Positions 1 through 10,720 of a stretch of 64,000 bases of DNA are shown piece by piece. The notes under the pieces were generated by a model. The model ran no database searches, was not told the DNA's origin, and saw nothing but the letters and a program-made list of their open reading frames with translations. The stretch covers positions 80,623,748 through 80,687,747 of the forward strand of contig CAKMRJ010004445.1 of NCBI GenBank assembly GCA_928212115.1, written 5' to 3'. Position 1 is the stretch's first letter. Each line of letters opens with the position of its first letter. A program made the position numbers and the translations under genes. Source of the DNA: Lactuca virosa. Lineage: Eukaryota > Streptophyta > Magnoliopsida > Asterales > Asteraceae.

Positions 1-777
1 AGAGGAGGCAGTTGCTGATCCCACTGTTGTTACGGGTACGTTCCGTCTCGACAACTCTTATGCATGCATTCTTTTCGATTCTGGTGCGAAGAGAAGTTTT
101 GTTAGTCATGCATTTAAGCATGTACTCCAGCATAAACCCCAACCTTTGACCGAAACATTTACCGTTGAGATGGCTAACGGAAAGAAAGAGAACACTAACG
201 CCATATTCATAGGCTGTACCCTTACCCTACACGACTATTCCTTCCCAATCGAGCTTATGCCAATTTCCATAAAAATCTTCGACGTCATCATCAGCAAGGA
301 TTGTTTGAGCCCCAATCGTGATGATATCCTTTGTTATTAAAAAGCCATCTGTCTCAATCTGCCCTCGGGTGAAGCCCTCATAGTCTACGGTGATAAACTC
401 AGCTCAAACCTTCGTATTATTTCATGCATCCAAGCCCAGAAATATCTGCGAAAGGAGTGCCATGCATTCCTAGCCCATGTCATTGATGACAAGCAAAAAG
501 TTAAAGACCTCGAGAGCATCCCCGAAGTCTGCAACTTTCCGGATGTCTTCCCCGAGGATCTTCCCGGAATCCCTCCCGAGTGCCAAGTCGAGTTCCGTAT
601 CGACTTAATTCCCGGAGCTACACCCGTAGCTAAATCCCCATACTGTCTAGCGCCGGCAGAAATGCAAGAGTTATCCAGCCAGCTCAATGAACTACTCAGC
701 AAGGGATTCATCAGACCAAGTTCCTCACCCTGGGGAGCCTCGGTCTTGTTTGTGAACAAGAAAGATGGATCCTTTCC
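1..777 (+). pseudogene. T1 protease and N-terminal reverse transcriptase remnant
   Basis: The aspartic protease active-site motif reads LFDSGAKRSFVSH near 75-115, where working copies in this window have DSGAEKSF. One frame continues through a TAA at about 338-340. It then gives the PR-RT linker (PEVCNFPDVFPEDLPG) and the start of RT (FIRPSSSPWGASVLFV.KKDGSF) up to about 775. The RT fingers, palm and FIDD catalytic box are missing, because the next bases already belong to the region after RT. This is a pol fragment encoding no functional enzyme. Compared with T2 and T3, roughly 300-400 bases of RT are deleted. Confidence 0.88.
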
Positions 778-2600
778 TTGGTCACGTGGTTATCCCTTTC
801 CATAAAACTTTATGCAATGTTTTCAAAGTGCGAATTCTGGATCAGAAAAGTAACTTTCCTTGGTCACGTGGTTAGCAAGAAAGCCATACACGTGGACCCT
901 TCAAAAATCAACGCGGTTGAGAATTGGTCAGCACCGAAGATGCCCACAGAAATCCATCAATTCTTGGATCTCGCTGGCTACTATCGCAGATTTATCCAAA
1001 ATTTCTCCAGGATTGCAAAGCCTTTAACCACCCTGACTCAGAAAGGTGTACCCTTTTGCCGGCAAGAAAAACATGACATTGCGTTTCAAACATTAAAGCA
1101 GGCCCTATGCGGCACACCTATCTTGTCTCTGCCTGAAGGGACGGAGGACTTCGTGGTCTACTATGATGCATCCAATCAGGGCCTAGGCTGTGTGCTCATG
1201 CAGCGAGGAAAAGTTATTGCCTACGCCTCAAGACGGCTGAAAGCACACAAAGTCAATTATACAACTCACGATTTGGAGTTGGGAGCAGTGGTCTTTGTGT
1301 TAAAGATTTGGAGACATTATCTCTACGGAACCAAGTGTACTGTCTTCACCGACCATAAGAGCCTATAACATATCTTTGATCAGAAAGAATTGAACATGAG
1401 GCAACGACGGTGGGTAGAGCTACTCAGTGATTATGAGTGCGAAATACGCTACCATCCTGGCAAGGCCAATGTGGTAGCGGATGCCCTCAGCCGGAAAGAG
1501 TATTCAGGTAGTAGAGTGAAGGCACTGACAATGACCATCCATTCCCATCTATCCGCACAAATCAGAGAGGCCCAGCTGGAAGCCTTAAAACCAGAAAACA
1601 TGTCGGATGAAGCTTTGAGGGGGATGGAAAAGAACTTGGAGAGCAGAGGAGACGGGGTTTACTATTTCATGGACCGAATATGGACCCCAAAGTTCGGCGG
1701 TTACAGGGAGGTTGTCATGAACGAAGCTCACAAGACTAGATACTCTGTTCACCCAGGTTCGGATAAGATGTACATGGATCTCAAAAAGCTTTATTGGTGG
1801 CTAAACATGAAAGTAGAGATAGCTACCTTCATGGGCAAGTGCCTGACTTGTGCCAAGGTGAAGGTGGAATATCAAAAGCCCTCAGGTCTACTTCAGCAAC
1901 CAGAAATACCTGAGTGGAAGTAGGAAAGAATCACGATGGATTTCATCACTAAGTTGCCCAAGTCTCCGAGTGGGTACGATACTGGGTAATTATCGATCGA
2001 CTGACTAAATCCGCCCACTTCCTGCCAATCAAAGAGACATTCAAGATTGAGAGACTTACACGAATATACATCCAAGAGATAGTTCTTCTGCATGGTGTAC
2101 CTGTGTCCATTATCTCCGATCGGGATAGCGGATTCACCTCAATATTTTGGCAGTCACTACAGAAGGCGCTTGGAACTAAGTTGGATATGAGCACAACTTA
2201 CCATCCACAGACAGACGGGTAGAGTGAGAGGACCATTCAGACATTGGAAGACATGTTGAGAGCATGTGTCATAGACTTTGGTAAGTCGTGGGACACCCAT
2301 TTTCCCTTTGTCGAGTTCTCCTACAACAACAACTACCATACCAGCATCAAGGCTACGCCATTTGAAGCCCTCTATGGTCGTAAGTGCAGATCCCCTCTAT
2401 GCTGGGCTGAAGTGGGCGACACACAACTAGTTAAAGGTCAAGTCCCCAATAGCACTCTCACAGGGCCAGAAATCATCCGAGAAACTACAGAAAAGATCAT
2501 ACAAATCTAGGAACGACTAAAAGCTTCAAGAGATAGACAAAAGAGCTATGCTGATAAGAGACGAAAACCTTTGGAGTTCCAGGTTGGTGACTGTGTTCTT
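778..2600 (+). pseudogene. T1 RNase H and integrase remnant
   Basis: From about 815 the frame reads the RT connection (KCEFWIRKVTFLGHVV, then LAGYYRRFIQNF), followed by RNase H with the acidic residues in YYDAS, DLELGAV and FTDHKSL. A TAA follows at about 1366. Integrase starts near 1700 with the zinc-binding HKTRYSVHPG and CLTCAKVK. The catalytic core begins ITMDFITKLPK, but its frame breaks after about 1975 and a TAG sits in the GQSE motif at 2221. Later core sequence (AFSYNN-like, FEALYGRKCRSPLCWAEVG) is readable at 2244-2510. Most stops look like C-to-T or G-to-A changes in Gln or Trp codons. Confidence 0.88.
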
Positions 2601-3007
2601 TTGAAGGTCTCACCCTAGAAAGGCATGATTAGCTTTGGAAAGCGTGGAAAGCTGAATCCGAGATACATAGGACCATTCGAGATCCTCGCTAAGATCGGTC
2701 CCGTAGCATACAAACTTCACTTACCCCAAGAACTTAGAAACATTCATCTTGTCTTCCACGTCTCGAACCTTAAAAAGTGTCTATCCGTTGAAGCCCTTGT
2801 GATCCCTCTTGATGAGATCGAGATCAACGAGAACCTCAATTTCGTGGACGAACCAGTCGAAATCATGGATCGGGAAGTCAAACGAACAAAAAAAGTCGCA
2901 TACCGATAGTGAAGGTCCGCTGGAATGCCAAGCGGGGACCTGAATTCACTTGGGAGCGAGAAGATTCCATGAAGCAGAAATACCCTCATCATTTTCCGAG
3001 TCCATGA
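2600..3007 (+). pseudogene. T1 integrase C-terminus with chromodomain-like tail
   Basis: The GPFEILAKIGPVAYKL segment is the GPY/F module of Ty3/gypsy integrases. It is followed by FHVSNLKKCLS and the chromodomain-like stretch VEIMDREVKRTKK, which runs (with a one-base frame change near 2905) into VRWN, GPEFTWERED and a stop at 3005-3007. In chromoviruses this tail is thought to steer integration to heterochromatin. The segment is better preserved than the rest of T1 pol and lies just upstream of the polypurine tract. Confidence 0.85.
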
Positions 3008-3046
3008 TTTGTATTCTGTGTTTGAATTTCGGGACGAAATTCCCTC

Positions 3047-3060
3047 GAACGGGGGGATAA
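3047..3060 (+). other. T1 polypurine tract
   Basis: GAACGGGGGGATAA directly precedes the LTR. It is the primer for plus-strand DNA synthesis, and the same GGGGGATAA core precedes the 3' LTRs of T2, T3 and T4. Confidence 0.85.
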
Positions 3061-5097
3061 TATGACAACCCGAACCTTTTCCCGTTACCGTTAGCCAATT
3101 TCTTTGAATAAAATTTGAATTTTATTGAGTTCCGTCAAATTCCTTTGCTTTGGAAAATCATTTAATTATATAACTGAATTTTAGATATATGAGTCGGAAC
3201 CAAAATCACGCGAAAAACTCGAGTTTTCTTTGAAAAATCTATAGATTTCGGCCTGATTGATGTTCACGGCCGTAAACTCGTTTACCGCCGTACACCCGTT
3301 TACGGCCAGCGACAGGTTGCCCCACCACCGACCATGAAAACCCCCTATAAATATGAACATCTACCCCTCATTTACACTTTTCTAGCCGAAAACTCTCTCA
3401 TTCTCTCTCTAACCTCTCAACTGTAAACACCAAAAACACCCTCTTTCTGCTGAAAATCATCAAGAATCACCTTTGGAGGTTGTTTTGGAGCATCTAAAAC
3501 GCATTTTTCATCGAATATAACATCATTGTTCTTGAGTTTACGGCTATACACCCTTCAAACCTTCAAATCTTCAAAGGCCGTAAACCCGGTTATGGCCGTA
3601 AACCCTTCAAAGATTCATAAATCCTTCAAGAACACTGTTCACGGCCGTAAACCCTTCAAGGGGCAGTTCACGGCCGAATACCCTTCACGGCCGCAAACTC
3701 CTTCACACCGTAAATGATTTTGTGAACTTATACAAAAGAATCTCAACAGGTTTAAACTTATGCAATTGATACAACCAAAAGATTTTCATGTTTTATAAAA
3801 TATTTAGATATTTTATCCCTTTTGTAACATGCTGAGCATAAGGGACATTTTCAACGTACAACCATAATTGCATAGTTTTCAAATCAATACACGAACCAAG
3901 TACAAAACATACATGCAAACTATAATAGGTATAGTTTGTGACTTCAATACACAGTTTTATGAATTCAGAGTTATACATTGCAAAACATATAAACTATGAC
4001 AGATTTAGTTTATGATATACATTACTACATCCGGACTTCAAGAGTATAACATTAAATAATTATTTAAGTATAATTATTACCCTATAAAGTATACATACGG
4101 ATTTAAATACAAAAGAACCATACGGAGCTACACGTAAACTAGTTAATACAGGATTGTGAGACAACACTTCAATTTTACCTTTCGGGGTACAGGTTAAATC
4201 CTATCATAGTATAACCAGAGTCTCCTAGAGGGAGAGCATGATATTTGTGAATAAATCTATTCGGGAGTGACAATCCCACACCTGAACTGCTAGCTACAGT
4301 TAGGCAGGCATGCCTGGGGTGACAAATGTCATTTATCCGACACTTGAAGAACGTCGTAAAGGTCACTAGGTCATATCAAGCATGGTTATACGACTCACAA
4401 TAGTATAAACTAACCTTATTGTTTACGGGATTTCATTATTCTTAAGATTTATTTTCAATAATAAAACTAGTTCATAATACAATTGGAGGATTCCATGGAA
4501 TTCAACTCATAGTTTTATTTTAAGTACTAAAATTACTTTACATACTGGTGATAACCAGGGTTTTCAAACAGAACATTCTATACATTACTGGTGATAGCCA
4601 GTGTTTTCATACAAAAGGGATTTTCATTCAAAAGAACGTGATGCAATACAGCTAGTGGTAATCAGACATACAAACTAATACATTATACACTACTATGGAA
4701 CACAAAAACAAACATATATGTTAGAAAATATCGGATTTTCTTGGAAAGCATACAAACATTTTACAGATTCAATGACAGGTTTTCATTACAAAAACATACT
4801 TATGAACTCACCAGCTTTTATGCTGATACTCTCTTTTCAAAACCGTTTGTATTCTCAGGAAATTAGTAGACAGGTACCCCCGCAGCCTTTGAGAAGACGG
4901 AGCGTATAGAATCACATCTTTTATTTTTTGCTACTTTTGATGTATATAAATATGAAGCAAACAGATGTAAATACCTTTTTATATATTCAATGTAATGGTT
5001 GTGTTTACTTTGATTACTATGATGCAATTGTTGTGATACTACATATGACGTCATCCACCCCCGAACGTTTCTGCCGTTCCGGTTTGGGGGTGTGACA
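3061..5097 (+). repeat. T1 3' LTR, Tekay-like
   Basis: The LTR starts TATGACAACC directly after the polypurine tract, where T3 has TGTGACAACC, so the terminal TG has become TA. It ends GGGGGTGTGACA, for a length of 2037 bases. It contains a TATA box at 3346, a cluster of GGCCGTAAAC motifs on both sides of that box (about 3265-3710), a conserved GC-richer block at about 4200-4370, and a terminal hairpin at 5058-5090. The ORF-like stretches inside it carry no recognisable domain. Confidence 0.9.
3346..3352 (+). promoter_or_regulatory. TATA box of T1 LTR
   Basis: TATAAAT in a GC-richer context (CCCCCTATAAATATG), flanked upstream and downstream by GGCCGTAAAC motifs. It is the probable U3 promoter core; no start site can be fixed from sequence. 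Confidence 0.65.
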
Positions 5098-5464
5098 AAT
5101 ATAAGCATTACAAGTTTTTTTTACCTGCCCGAATACACAGCTGAGATGTGCGATCGCTTATGGATTACGGGAGCAGAGAGACGGATATAGCATCGGATCG
5201 AAGGACGACGAGCTCTTTAGCGAAAACGACAAAAATTCAAATTTGGTTGTTTGTAATCCGTTTTAATATTTTTATTTTGGGTGAAACAAATATATCAATT
5301 ATCAACCTGTTAATGTTTTAGAAAAAAATTCACAAATGATCTCTATAGTTTCCAGAAAGTGACACTTTCGAGATATTTTTGAAAATCGCTACAGCGTTGG
5401 CCCTTGTGGGTTCAAAATCATATATAGTTAGTTCTTTTGGTTAGCTTTGTCAAAAGTAGGAGTG
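5098..5464. other. Unassigned DNA between T1 and the AT microsatellite
   Basis: AT-rich, no coding frame of note and no terminal repeat recognised. It is probably the sequence into which T1 inserted, or older transposon debris. Confidence 0.5.
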
Positions 5465-5575
<111 letters not shown>

Positions 5576-5740
5576 TAAGTTCAATTGAGAAAATAGAAAA
5601 GGTTGAGAATGGGGAGTCATTCTTAGCCAATGCTTTATCTAACATGTAAACCTTAAAAATACGAGCATGTCATTTTTTCATTAAGGGTATCTTTGTAAAT
5701 TAACTACTTTTTTATATTGAACTTACCTGTTCATTGTAAT

Positions 5741-6200
5741 CAGTTTCCGATTTGATGATATGTTTATATGGAAGATTTCATTATCAAAATTCTTTTCTTT
5801 ATATAAATCGTTAGCAATTATACGTATCTTTTCCATTAATCGTGAAGTTTTGCATCTGTATTTCAGTTTTATTCTTCGTATTCAGTTTCCGATTTGATCA
5901 GGTCTGTATATCGTTTGAATCGGATTTATCGGAGTTCATTATCAAGATTATTGCTTTACAGGATTCTATTCTTTATATAACTCGTTAGCAATTATACGTA
6001 TTTCCCATTAATCGTGAAGTTTCGCATCTGTATTTCACTTTTATTCTTCTTTATTCAGTTTTCGATTTGATCAGGTCTGTATATCATTTGAATCATATAT
6101 ATCGAAGTTCATTATCAAGATTATTGCATTATATAATTCGTGAGGAATTACGCTTATTATTTCCGTTTATCCTGAATTTTTGAATCTGTATTGGAGTTGT
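5741..6200 (+). repeat. Three degenerate tandem copies upstream of the FAR1-like gene
   Basis: Copies start near 5741, 5881 and 6056. Each begins CAGTTT(C/T)CGATTTGAT and goes on through TTCATTATCAA, a TTTATATAA stretch and GCATCTGTATTTCA. Unit length is roughly 145-175 bases. They lie in the putative promoter or leader of the FAR1-like gene. Confidence 0.75.
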
Positions 6201-6336
6201 TTCATCGGATTTTTGTTATGTAGTTTCAGATTTGTATTTCAAATCGGAGCTTTCAATGTTATACATCGATGTAGTTTTTATGATTTGAACTGAGAGAGAT
6301 TGCTTAATTGCAACATCTGACCGAGCTGATTTAAGG

Positions 6337-6375
6337 TTTTTTTTTTTTTTTTTTTTTTTTTGTTTTTTTTTTTTT
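6337..6375 (+). repeat. Poly-T tract
   Basis: About 39 bases, all T except one G, some 95 bases before the first ATG of the FAR1-like gene. Confidence 0.9.
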
Positions 6376-6471
6376 AGTTTTTTTGTCGTTCAGTTTGTAT
6401 TAATATTTTATTATGATTTTCATCGATATTAATATTGTTTTTGTTGTTTTCTACAGATCATTTGGTTTATT

Positions 6472-9197
6472 ATGTCAAATCCTATTGTTATTGATGGTGA
6501 TTTGGATTCTTATATGTGTGAGAGTGAAGAAGAAGAAGATGTTGAGAACTCATTTTTTGAAGGTATCACTTATTGAATTATTATCATGTATTGATATATA
6601 TGAGTATGTTAATCTGAATAAAGTGTTGTCTTATTCACATATGAATAAACGTGTGATAATTGTAATTTTGTTTTATTCATATATGAATAAGTTATGTTTA
6701 TTTTATATATTTTGAATCCTCATGAATTTTATGTATTCATATATGAATGTTTTATTAATCCATTAATAAACATTGTTTTTTTGTTTTATTCATATGAATT
6801 TCATGTATTCATATATGATTGTTTTATTCATATATGAATAAACGTGTGATAATTGTAATTTCGTTTTATTCATATATGAATAAGTTATGTTTATTTTATA
6901 TATTTTGAATCCTCATGAATTTTATGTATTAATATATGAATGTTTTATTAATCCATTAATAAACATTGTTTTTTGTTTTATTCATCTGAATTTCATGTAT
7001 TCATATATAATTGTTTTATTCATGCATTATTGTTTTATTCATATATTGATTTAGATTTATAATTTTTTAGAAGGTGAATCTTCAAGTTCAGTAGATGATG
7101 TGCATTATTGTGGTGATGTAATTGGAGAACATGTCTATAAGCCAGATGTACATGTTCAACTTATTCCATTTAATGGTTTAATCTTCAAATCATTAAAGTT
7201 GGCCATCAAAATGTATTTTGAGTATGCTAAAATTGGTGGTTTTGATGTGAGACTGAGCATACAGTCAAGGTTTGATAACAAGATTATAAAGAAGAAACAT
7301 GTTATATGTAATCGTGGTGGCAAACAGAAAAAGAAACCTTGTGACACATTGGGTTCAAGTAGTGTTAGGAGGAAACGAAATTCAAATTCAAGAGTTATTG
7401 GTTGTCAAGCAAATATTATATTTGAATCTGTGTATGGAACTCCAGATTATAAAGTCTTTCAGTTTGATGAACTTCACAACCATCCACTTGAGAAGAGAAG
7501 CGATTTCTAAAAAAGCGAGGCAAATGTCATATTCAGAAAAAAGTTTATTGTGCATGCTTCCACATCAAAAATAGGTCCAACTATGGCTCATAAGTTGAGG
7601 GCAAGTCTGAGAGGTAGGTATGAGTTTGTAAAGCCCAAAGTAGTTGACTATAAAAATTTAAGGAGAGATATCAACAGGGTTATTGGTTATAAAGATGCCC
7701 AATGGTAGTAAACACAATGAATGACCGTCGAGCTCACTATCCAAATTACTCATTTGAGTTTAATTGTCAAGATGATGTTTTGGACTGTATGTTTTGGGCT
7801 GATGAAATGGAGAAGGCATATTATGCTGAATTTGGTGATGTTATCTCGTTTGATGCGACTTTCCGAACAAACAAGTAAGTTATTCTATCTACTTTTTTTA
7901 TAGCTTATTCATATATGAATATTTGAACTTTATGTTTAATGTTCAGTTTTTATTGTTGAAATTAGTTCAATAAAATATTGTAACTGTATTCATAGATGAA
8001 TATTTTTATATTCACTTATGAATACATCAAACATTGACTTTAATGAATACTTTTTTTTGTGTGTTAGGTATAAAATGGTTTTTGTTCCATTTACTGCTAT
8101 TGACCATCATAAAAAATCAGTTACTGTTCGATCGGGGTTGCTACGCAATGAAATCAGTTACTCGTATGTTGGTATTGAAGATGGGTGAGAAGTTTACATT
8201 GTGCAGCACAACAACAGTAAAAGCGAATTTAAAAATGAATTTAAGGTAATTTACTAGTTTTTTTTATGAAAAATGTAATAATATTCATATACGAAAATGA
8301 GAATATTCATATATGAATATGAGAATATTCATATATGAATATTCTGATCATTTTAAAATTAAAACATGTTCATATATGAATTTAAATTCATATCTTACAT
8401 GAATATTTAAATGTGATTATTCATATATGAATATGTATTATTGTATATGATTAAAATGTAATATTTATATATGAATACTTATATATGTGTGTTCATATAT
8501 GAGTATTCATATATGAATGTAAATGTGTAAATTTTGTTTAAATTGTTTTTTCATTTTTTTATTATGTTTTTGTATCAGGTTGAAATAAAAGCTGAAGAGA
8601 GAAATAAATTGCAGTTGTGAACATTTTAAGCGTATGGGTGTTTTATGAAGACATGCTTTTACAATAATGATAAGACGCGGTGTTAAAGAAATTCCTAAAA
8701 GGTACATTTTGAAAAGATGGAGAAATGATGTGATATCAAGAAATTATCGTTTTAGTTCTCTTCAATCTGATTCAGGGGATTGTGAGAATGTGAAGCTAGT
8801 CAATGGTTCATATTATAGTTTTGAATCATGTTTGGATATTGTAAGAGATGACAAAAAGAAATTGGCTTTATTTGCTGAGAAACAACAAATGCTGTTGAAG
8901 GAATTTGAGAGTGATTATATATCTGTTGGATTGAAAAGCAAGATAGATGGTGAAGTCATATGCAAGCTTATGGGTGTTTATATTCCTATTCCAAAAGAGA
9001 TTAATATTCATGTTCCTGAAGTTCAAAGCAATAAAGGTTCTGGAATCAAGAAAAGAATTCCAAGTGCCGGTAAAGTAGCATATAAAAATTCTAAAAAAGA
9101 ACATAAAATGTGTTCAGGATGTGGAAAACAAGTTCCACAAAATTTACATACATGTCTAGTAAGAATTGGAGCCGCTCAATCAACAAAAGACATTTAG
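6472..9197 (+). pseudogene. FAR1/MURA-like MULE transposase gene, catalytic half deleted
   Basis: Exon 1 (6472-6562) encodes an acidic start, MSNPIVIDGDLDSYM with an EEEED run. A GT donor at 6563 and TTTTTTAG ending at 7070 give a phase-1 intron that joins in frame. Exon 2 carries the FAR1-type zinc finger (ICNRGG, GCQANI, ELHNHPL), then frameshifts near 7510. The MULE transposase follows, with first catalytic Asp in SFDATFRTN. An intron at 7875-8067 has consensus ends. Around 8150-8230 the remaining catalytic core, with the second Asp and the Glu, is missing. Sequence resumes at the SWIM zinc finger (C-SCEHFKRMG, broken by a stop) and continues to 9197 with a terminal CSGCGKQVPQ motif. A domesticated FAR1 relative is the alternative. 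The MULE context and decay favour a dead transposase. Confidence 0.82.
6631..7020 (+). repeat. 193-base tandem duplication in FAR1-like intron 1
   Basis: The stretch with AACGTGTGATAATTGTAATT and TTAATCCATTAATAAACATT occurs twice, 193 bases apart (markers at 6651 and 6844), with only a few differences. Each copy contains several ATTCATATATGAAT palindromes. Confidence 0.8.
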
Positions 9198-9905
9198 GGA
9201 TTTTTTTAATGCTTTTCGGTTTTATTCATTTATGAATATATGCAGATAAAAAACATAAACAATAATATTCATGTATGAATAATACACATTTATATTGATA
9301 TGGTAAATTGATATGTGAAATATATGTTTTTTTAAAATGAATATATCATATTTGTTTTATAAATTACTATAAAATAAGTTATATTGATATGGTAATTTAT
9401 TCATAAATGAATAGATAATATGTGGATTCATTTATCATTGAAGATGTTATTATTTACATATTAAAGGTAAATGAATATATCATGTTGGTATTCAATTATG
9501 ATTAAACTTAAATAAAATTGAAAACTAGCAGAAATGAATACATCATAAATGAATACAAATATGTGAATTTTGTTATAGAAATAGTTAAGTTATATTCATA
9601 ACTGAAGTTTGTTATATTCATATCTGAACTTTGTTATACTGACATAGTACTCCTAACTTAAATGAATATATTGGTATTCATTTATGAATAAACAGAAATA
9701 AGCAAACTTGTTTCTATTAAATAATCATTCAATACACGATAAGAAAACCTGTTAATAAGCATCTCACAAACTATTTAAACGATGTTCAATAATATTTAGC
9801 AAACGATCTAAAACTTGTTTCACAGAACCATCTTACATGTCCTCCAAAGTCATTAAACTTCAACAACAACTGTTCTACACCATCACACTTCATCACAAGC
9901 AATCA
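9198..9905. other. AT-rich intergenic region between the two MULE genes
   Basis: It separates the 3' ends of the converging FAR1-like and ULP1-like genes. Contents are TTCATTTATGAAT-type palindromes and poly-A/T runs. No coding potential is seen. It probably holds both 3' untranslated regions. Confidence 0.6.
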
Positions 9906-10703
9906 TCAATATTCCTTTAACCTTTTTTGAATTGTTTGCATAGCCTTGTATGCATGAGCGGTACGCACTTTGAATTCCACATTTTGATATTTTTCAGCAA
10001 GATCCAACACCTTAGCCTTCAACATGTTAATTTCAGAAGTTAGCATTCGGTGTGCATACCTTTTCCTGAGCTTCTCTAAAGTAGTTTGTTGAATTGCACG
10101 TTCTTTATGAAGACCTGGTTTCCACTTTGAGATTGGTTGTCCCATATAGGTCTCCATATGTCTCATTGCAAAGACCCCACAATCAACTTTGTTTTTAACT
10201 GTTCTCCATGGAATTTCAAGTCTTTGGGGTGTGATACTTTCTTTTGAGATGGCATTGGCTCTTGGATGGTTTATTTCTTTAAAGTATCTCACAAACAAAT
10301 TTTTCTGATCATTAAATAAAATAAAAGTTAGATATGTAATAAATTGGTTCTTATATGTTGTTGTGAATTGGGTACTTACCAAAGGTTTCAATATTACTCC
10401 ATATTTCCCTTCATAATCCCCCTCAACTGCACTGTTGTCGAGAATTTCAATTGATGGTTTCTTTAAGTTGAAGACAATCAAAAAAATGTGAGCACTTCTA
10501 ACAACTGAAAGAATACCTGTTTTTATGTATATAATGGTAAGTATTTTGTTGACAAAATATATACAAAAAAACAATTTTAGTTAACATACCATGTCCATAT
10601 CTTTTATGTTCAATATTTTTTTGTACCCATCAGTGCTGTCATGAAAGTTCTTGAATTTTTCATACTTTCTTTCATCAGACAATGTTGAATATACATAAGC
10701 ACT
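9906..10703 (-). pseudogene. ULP1-type cysteine protease, exons 3-5 (catalytic domain)
   Basis: Three exons (10590-10703, 10380-10516, 9906-10304) have consensus splice ends: GTATGT and GTAAGT donors, and CAG acceptors. They encode a peptidase C48 (ULP1/SENP) catalytic domain. The His is in RSAHIFLIVFNL, the Asp in IEILDNS and the Cys in VDCGVFAMRHMETYMG. A Lys/Arg-rich C-terminal helix ending RLKEY follows. ULP1 enzymes cut SUMO from proteins, and MULE-borne copies have no proven role. Two residues before the Asn ahead of DCG, where family members usually have the oxyanion Gln, I read Val. One base appears to be lost near the start of exon 4 (about 10504), shifting the frame. T2 sits in the preceding intron, 13 bases from exon 3. 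Confidence 0.82.
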
Positions 10704-10715
10704 CTGTAACCAATA

Positions 10716-10720
10716 TAATG
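10716..10720. other. Target site duplication of T2, left
   Basis: TAATG directly before the LTR, repeated at 20904-20908 directly after the other LTR. Confidence 0.95.

Larger units (their letters stand above)
1..5097 (+). mobile_element. T1: truncated Ty3/gypsy Tekay/Del-like element, 3' part
   Basis: This is the downstream portion of a chromovirus-type LTR retrotransposon. In order it holds protease, the start of reverse transcriptase, RNase H, integrase, a chromodomain-like tail, a polypurine tract and the 3' LTR. The 5' LTR and gag lie outside the window. The domain order PR-RT-RH-IN and the C-terminal motif VEIMDREVK followed by VRWN match the Tekay/Del lineage, and the same tail occurs in T2 and T3 here. 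Stops at about 338, 1366, 1921, 2221 and 2508 and a lost RT core show it is dead. The right flank (AATAT) cannot be tested as a target duplication without the left end. Confidence 0.9.

Noticed and set aside
7100..9197. Host FAR1/FHY3-type transcription factor gene
   Set aside because: Frameshifts, a missing core, convergent ULP1 gene and repeat-filled introns fit a dead Mutator-like element better.
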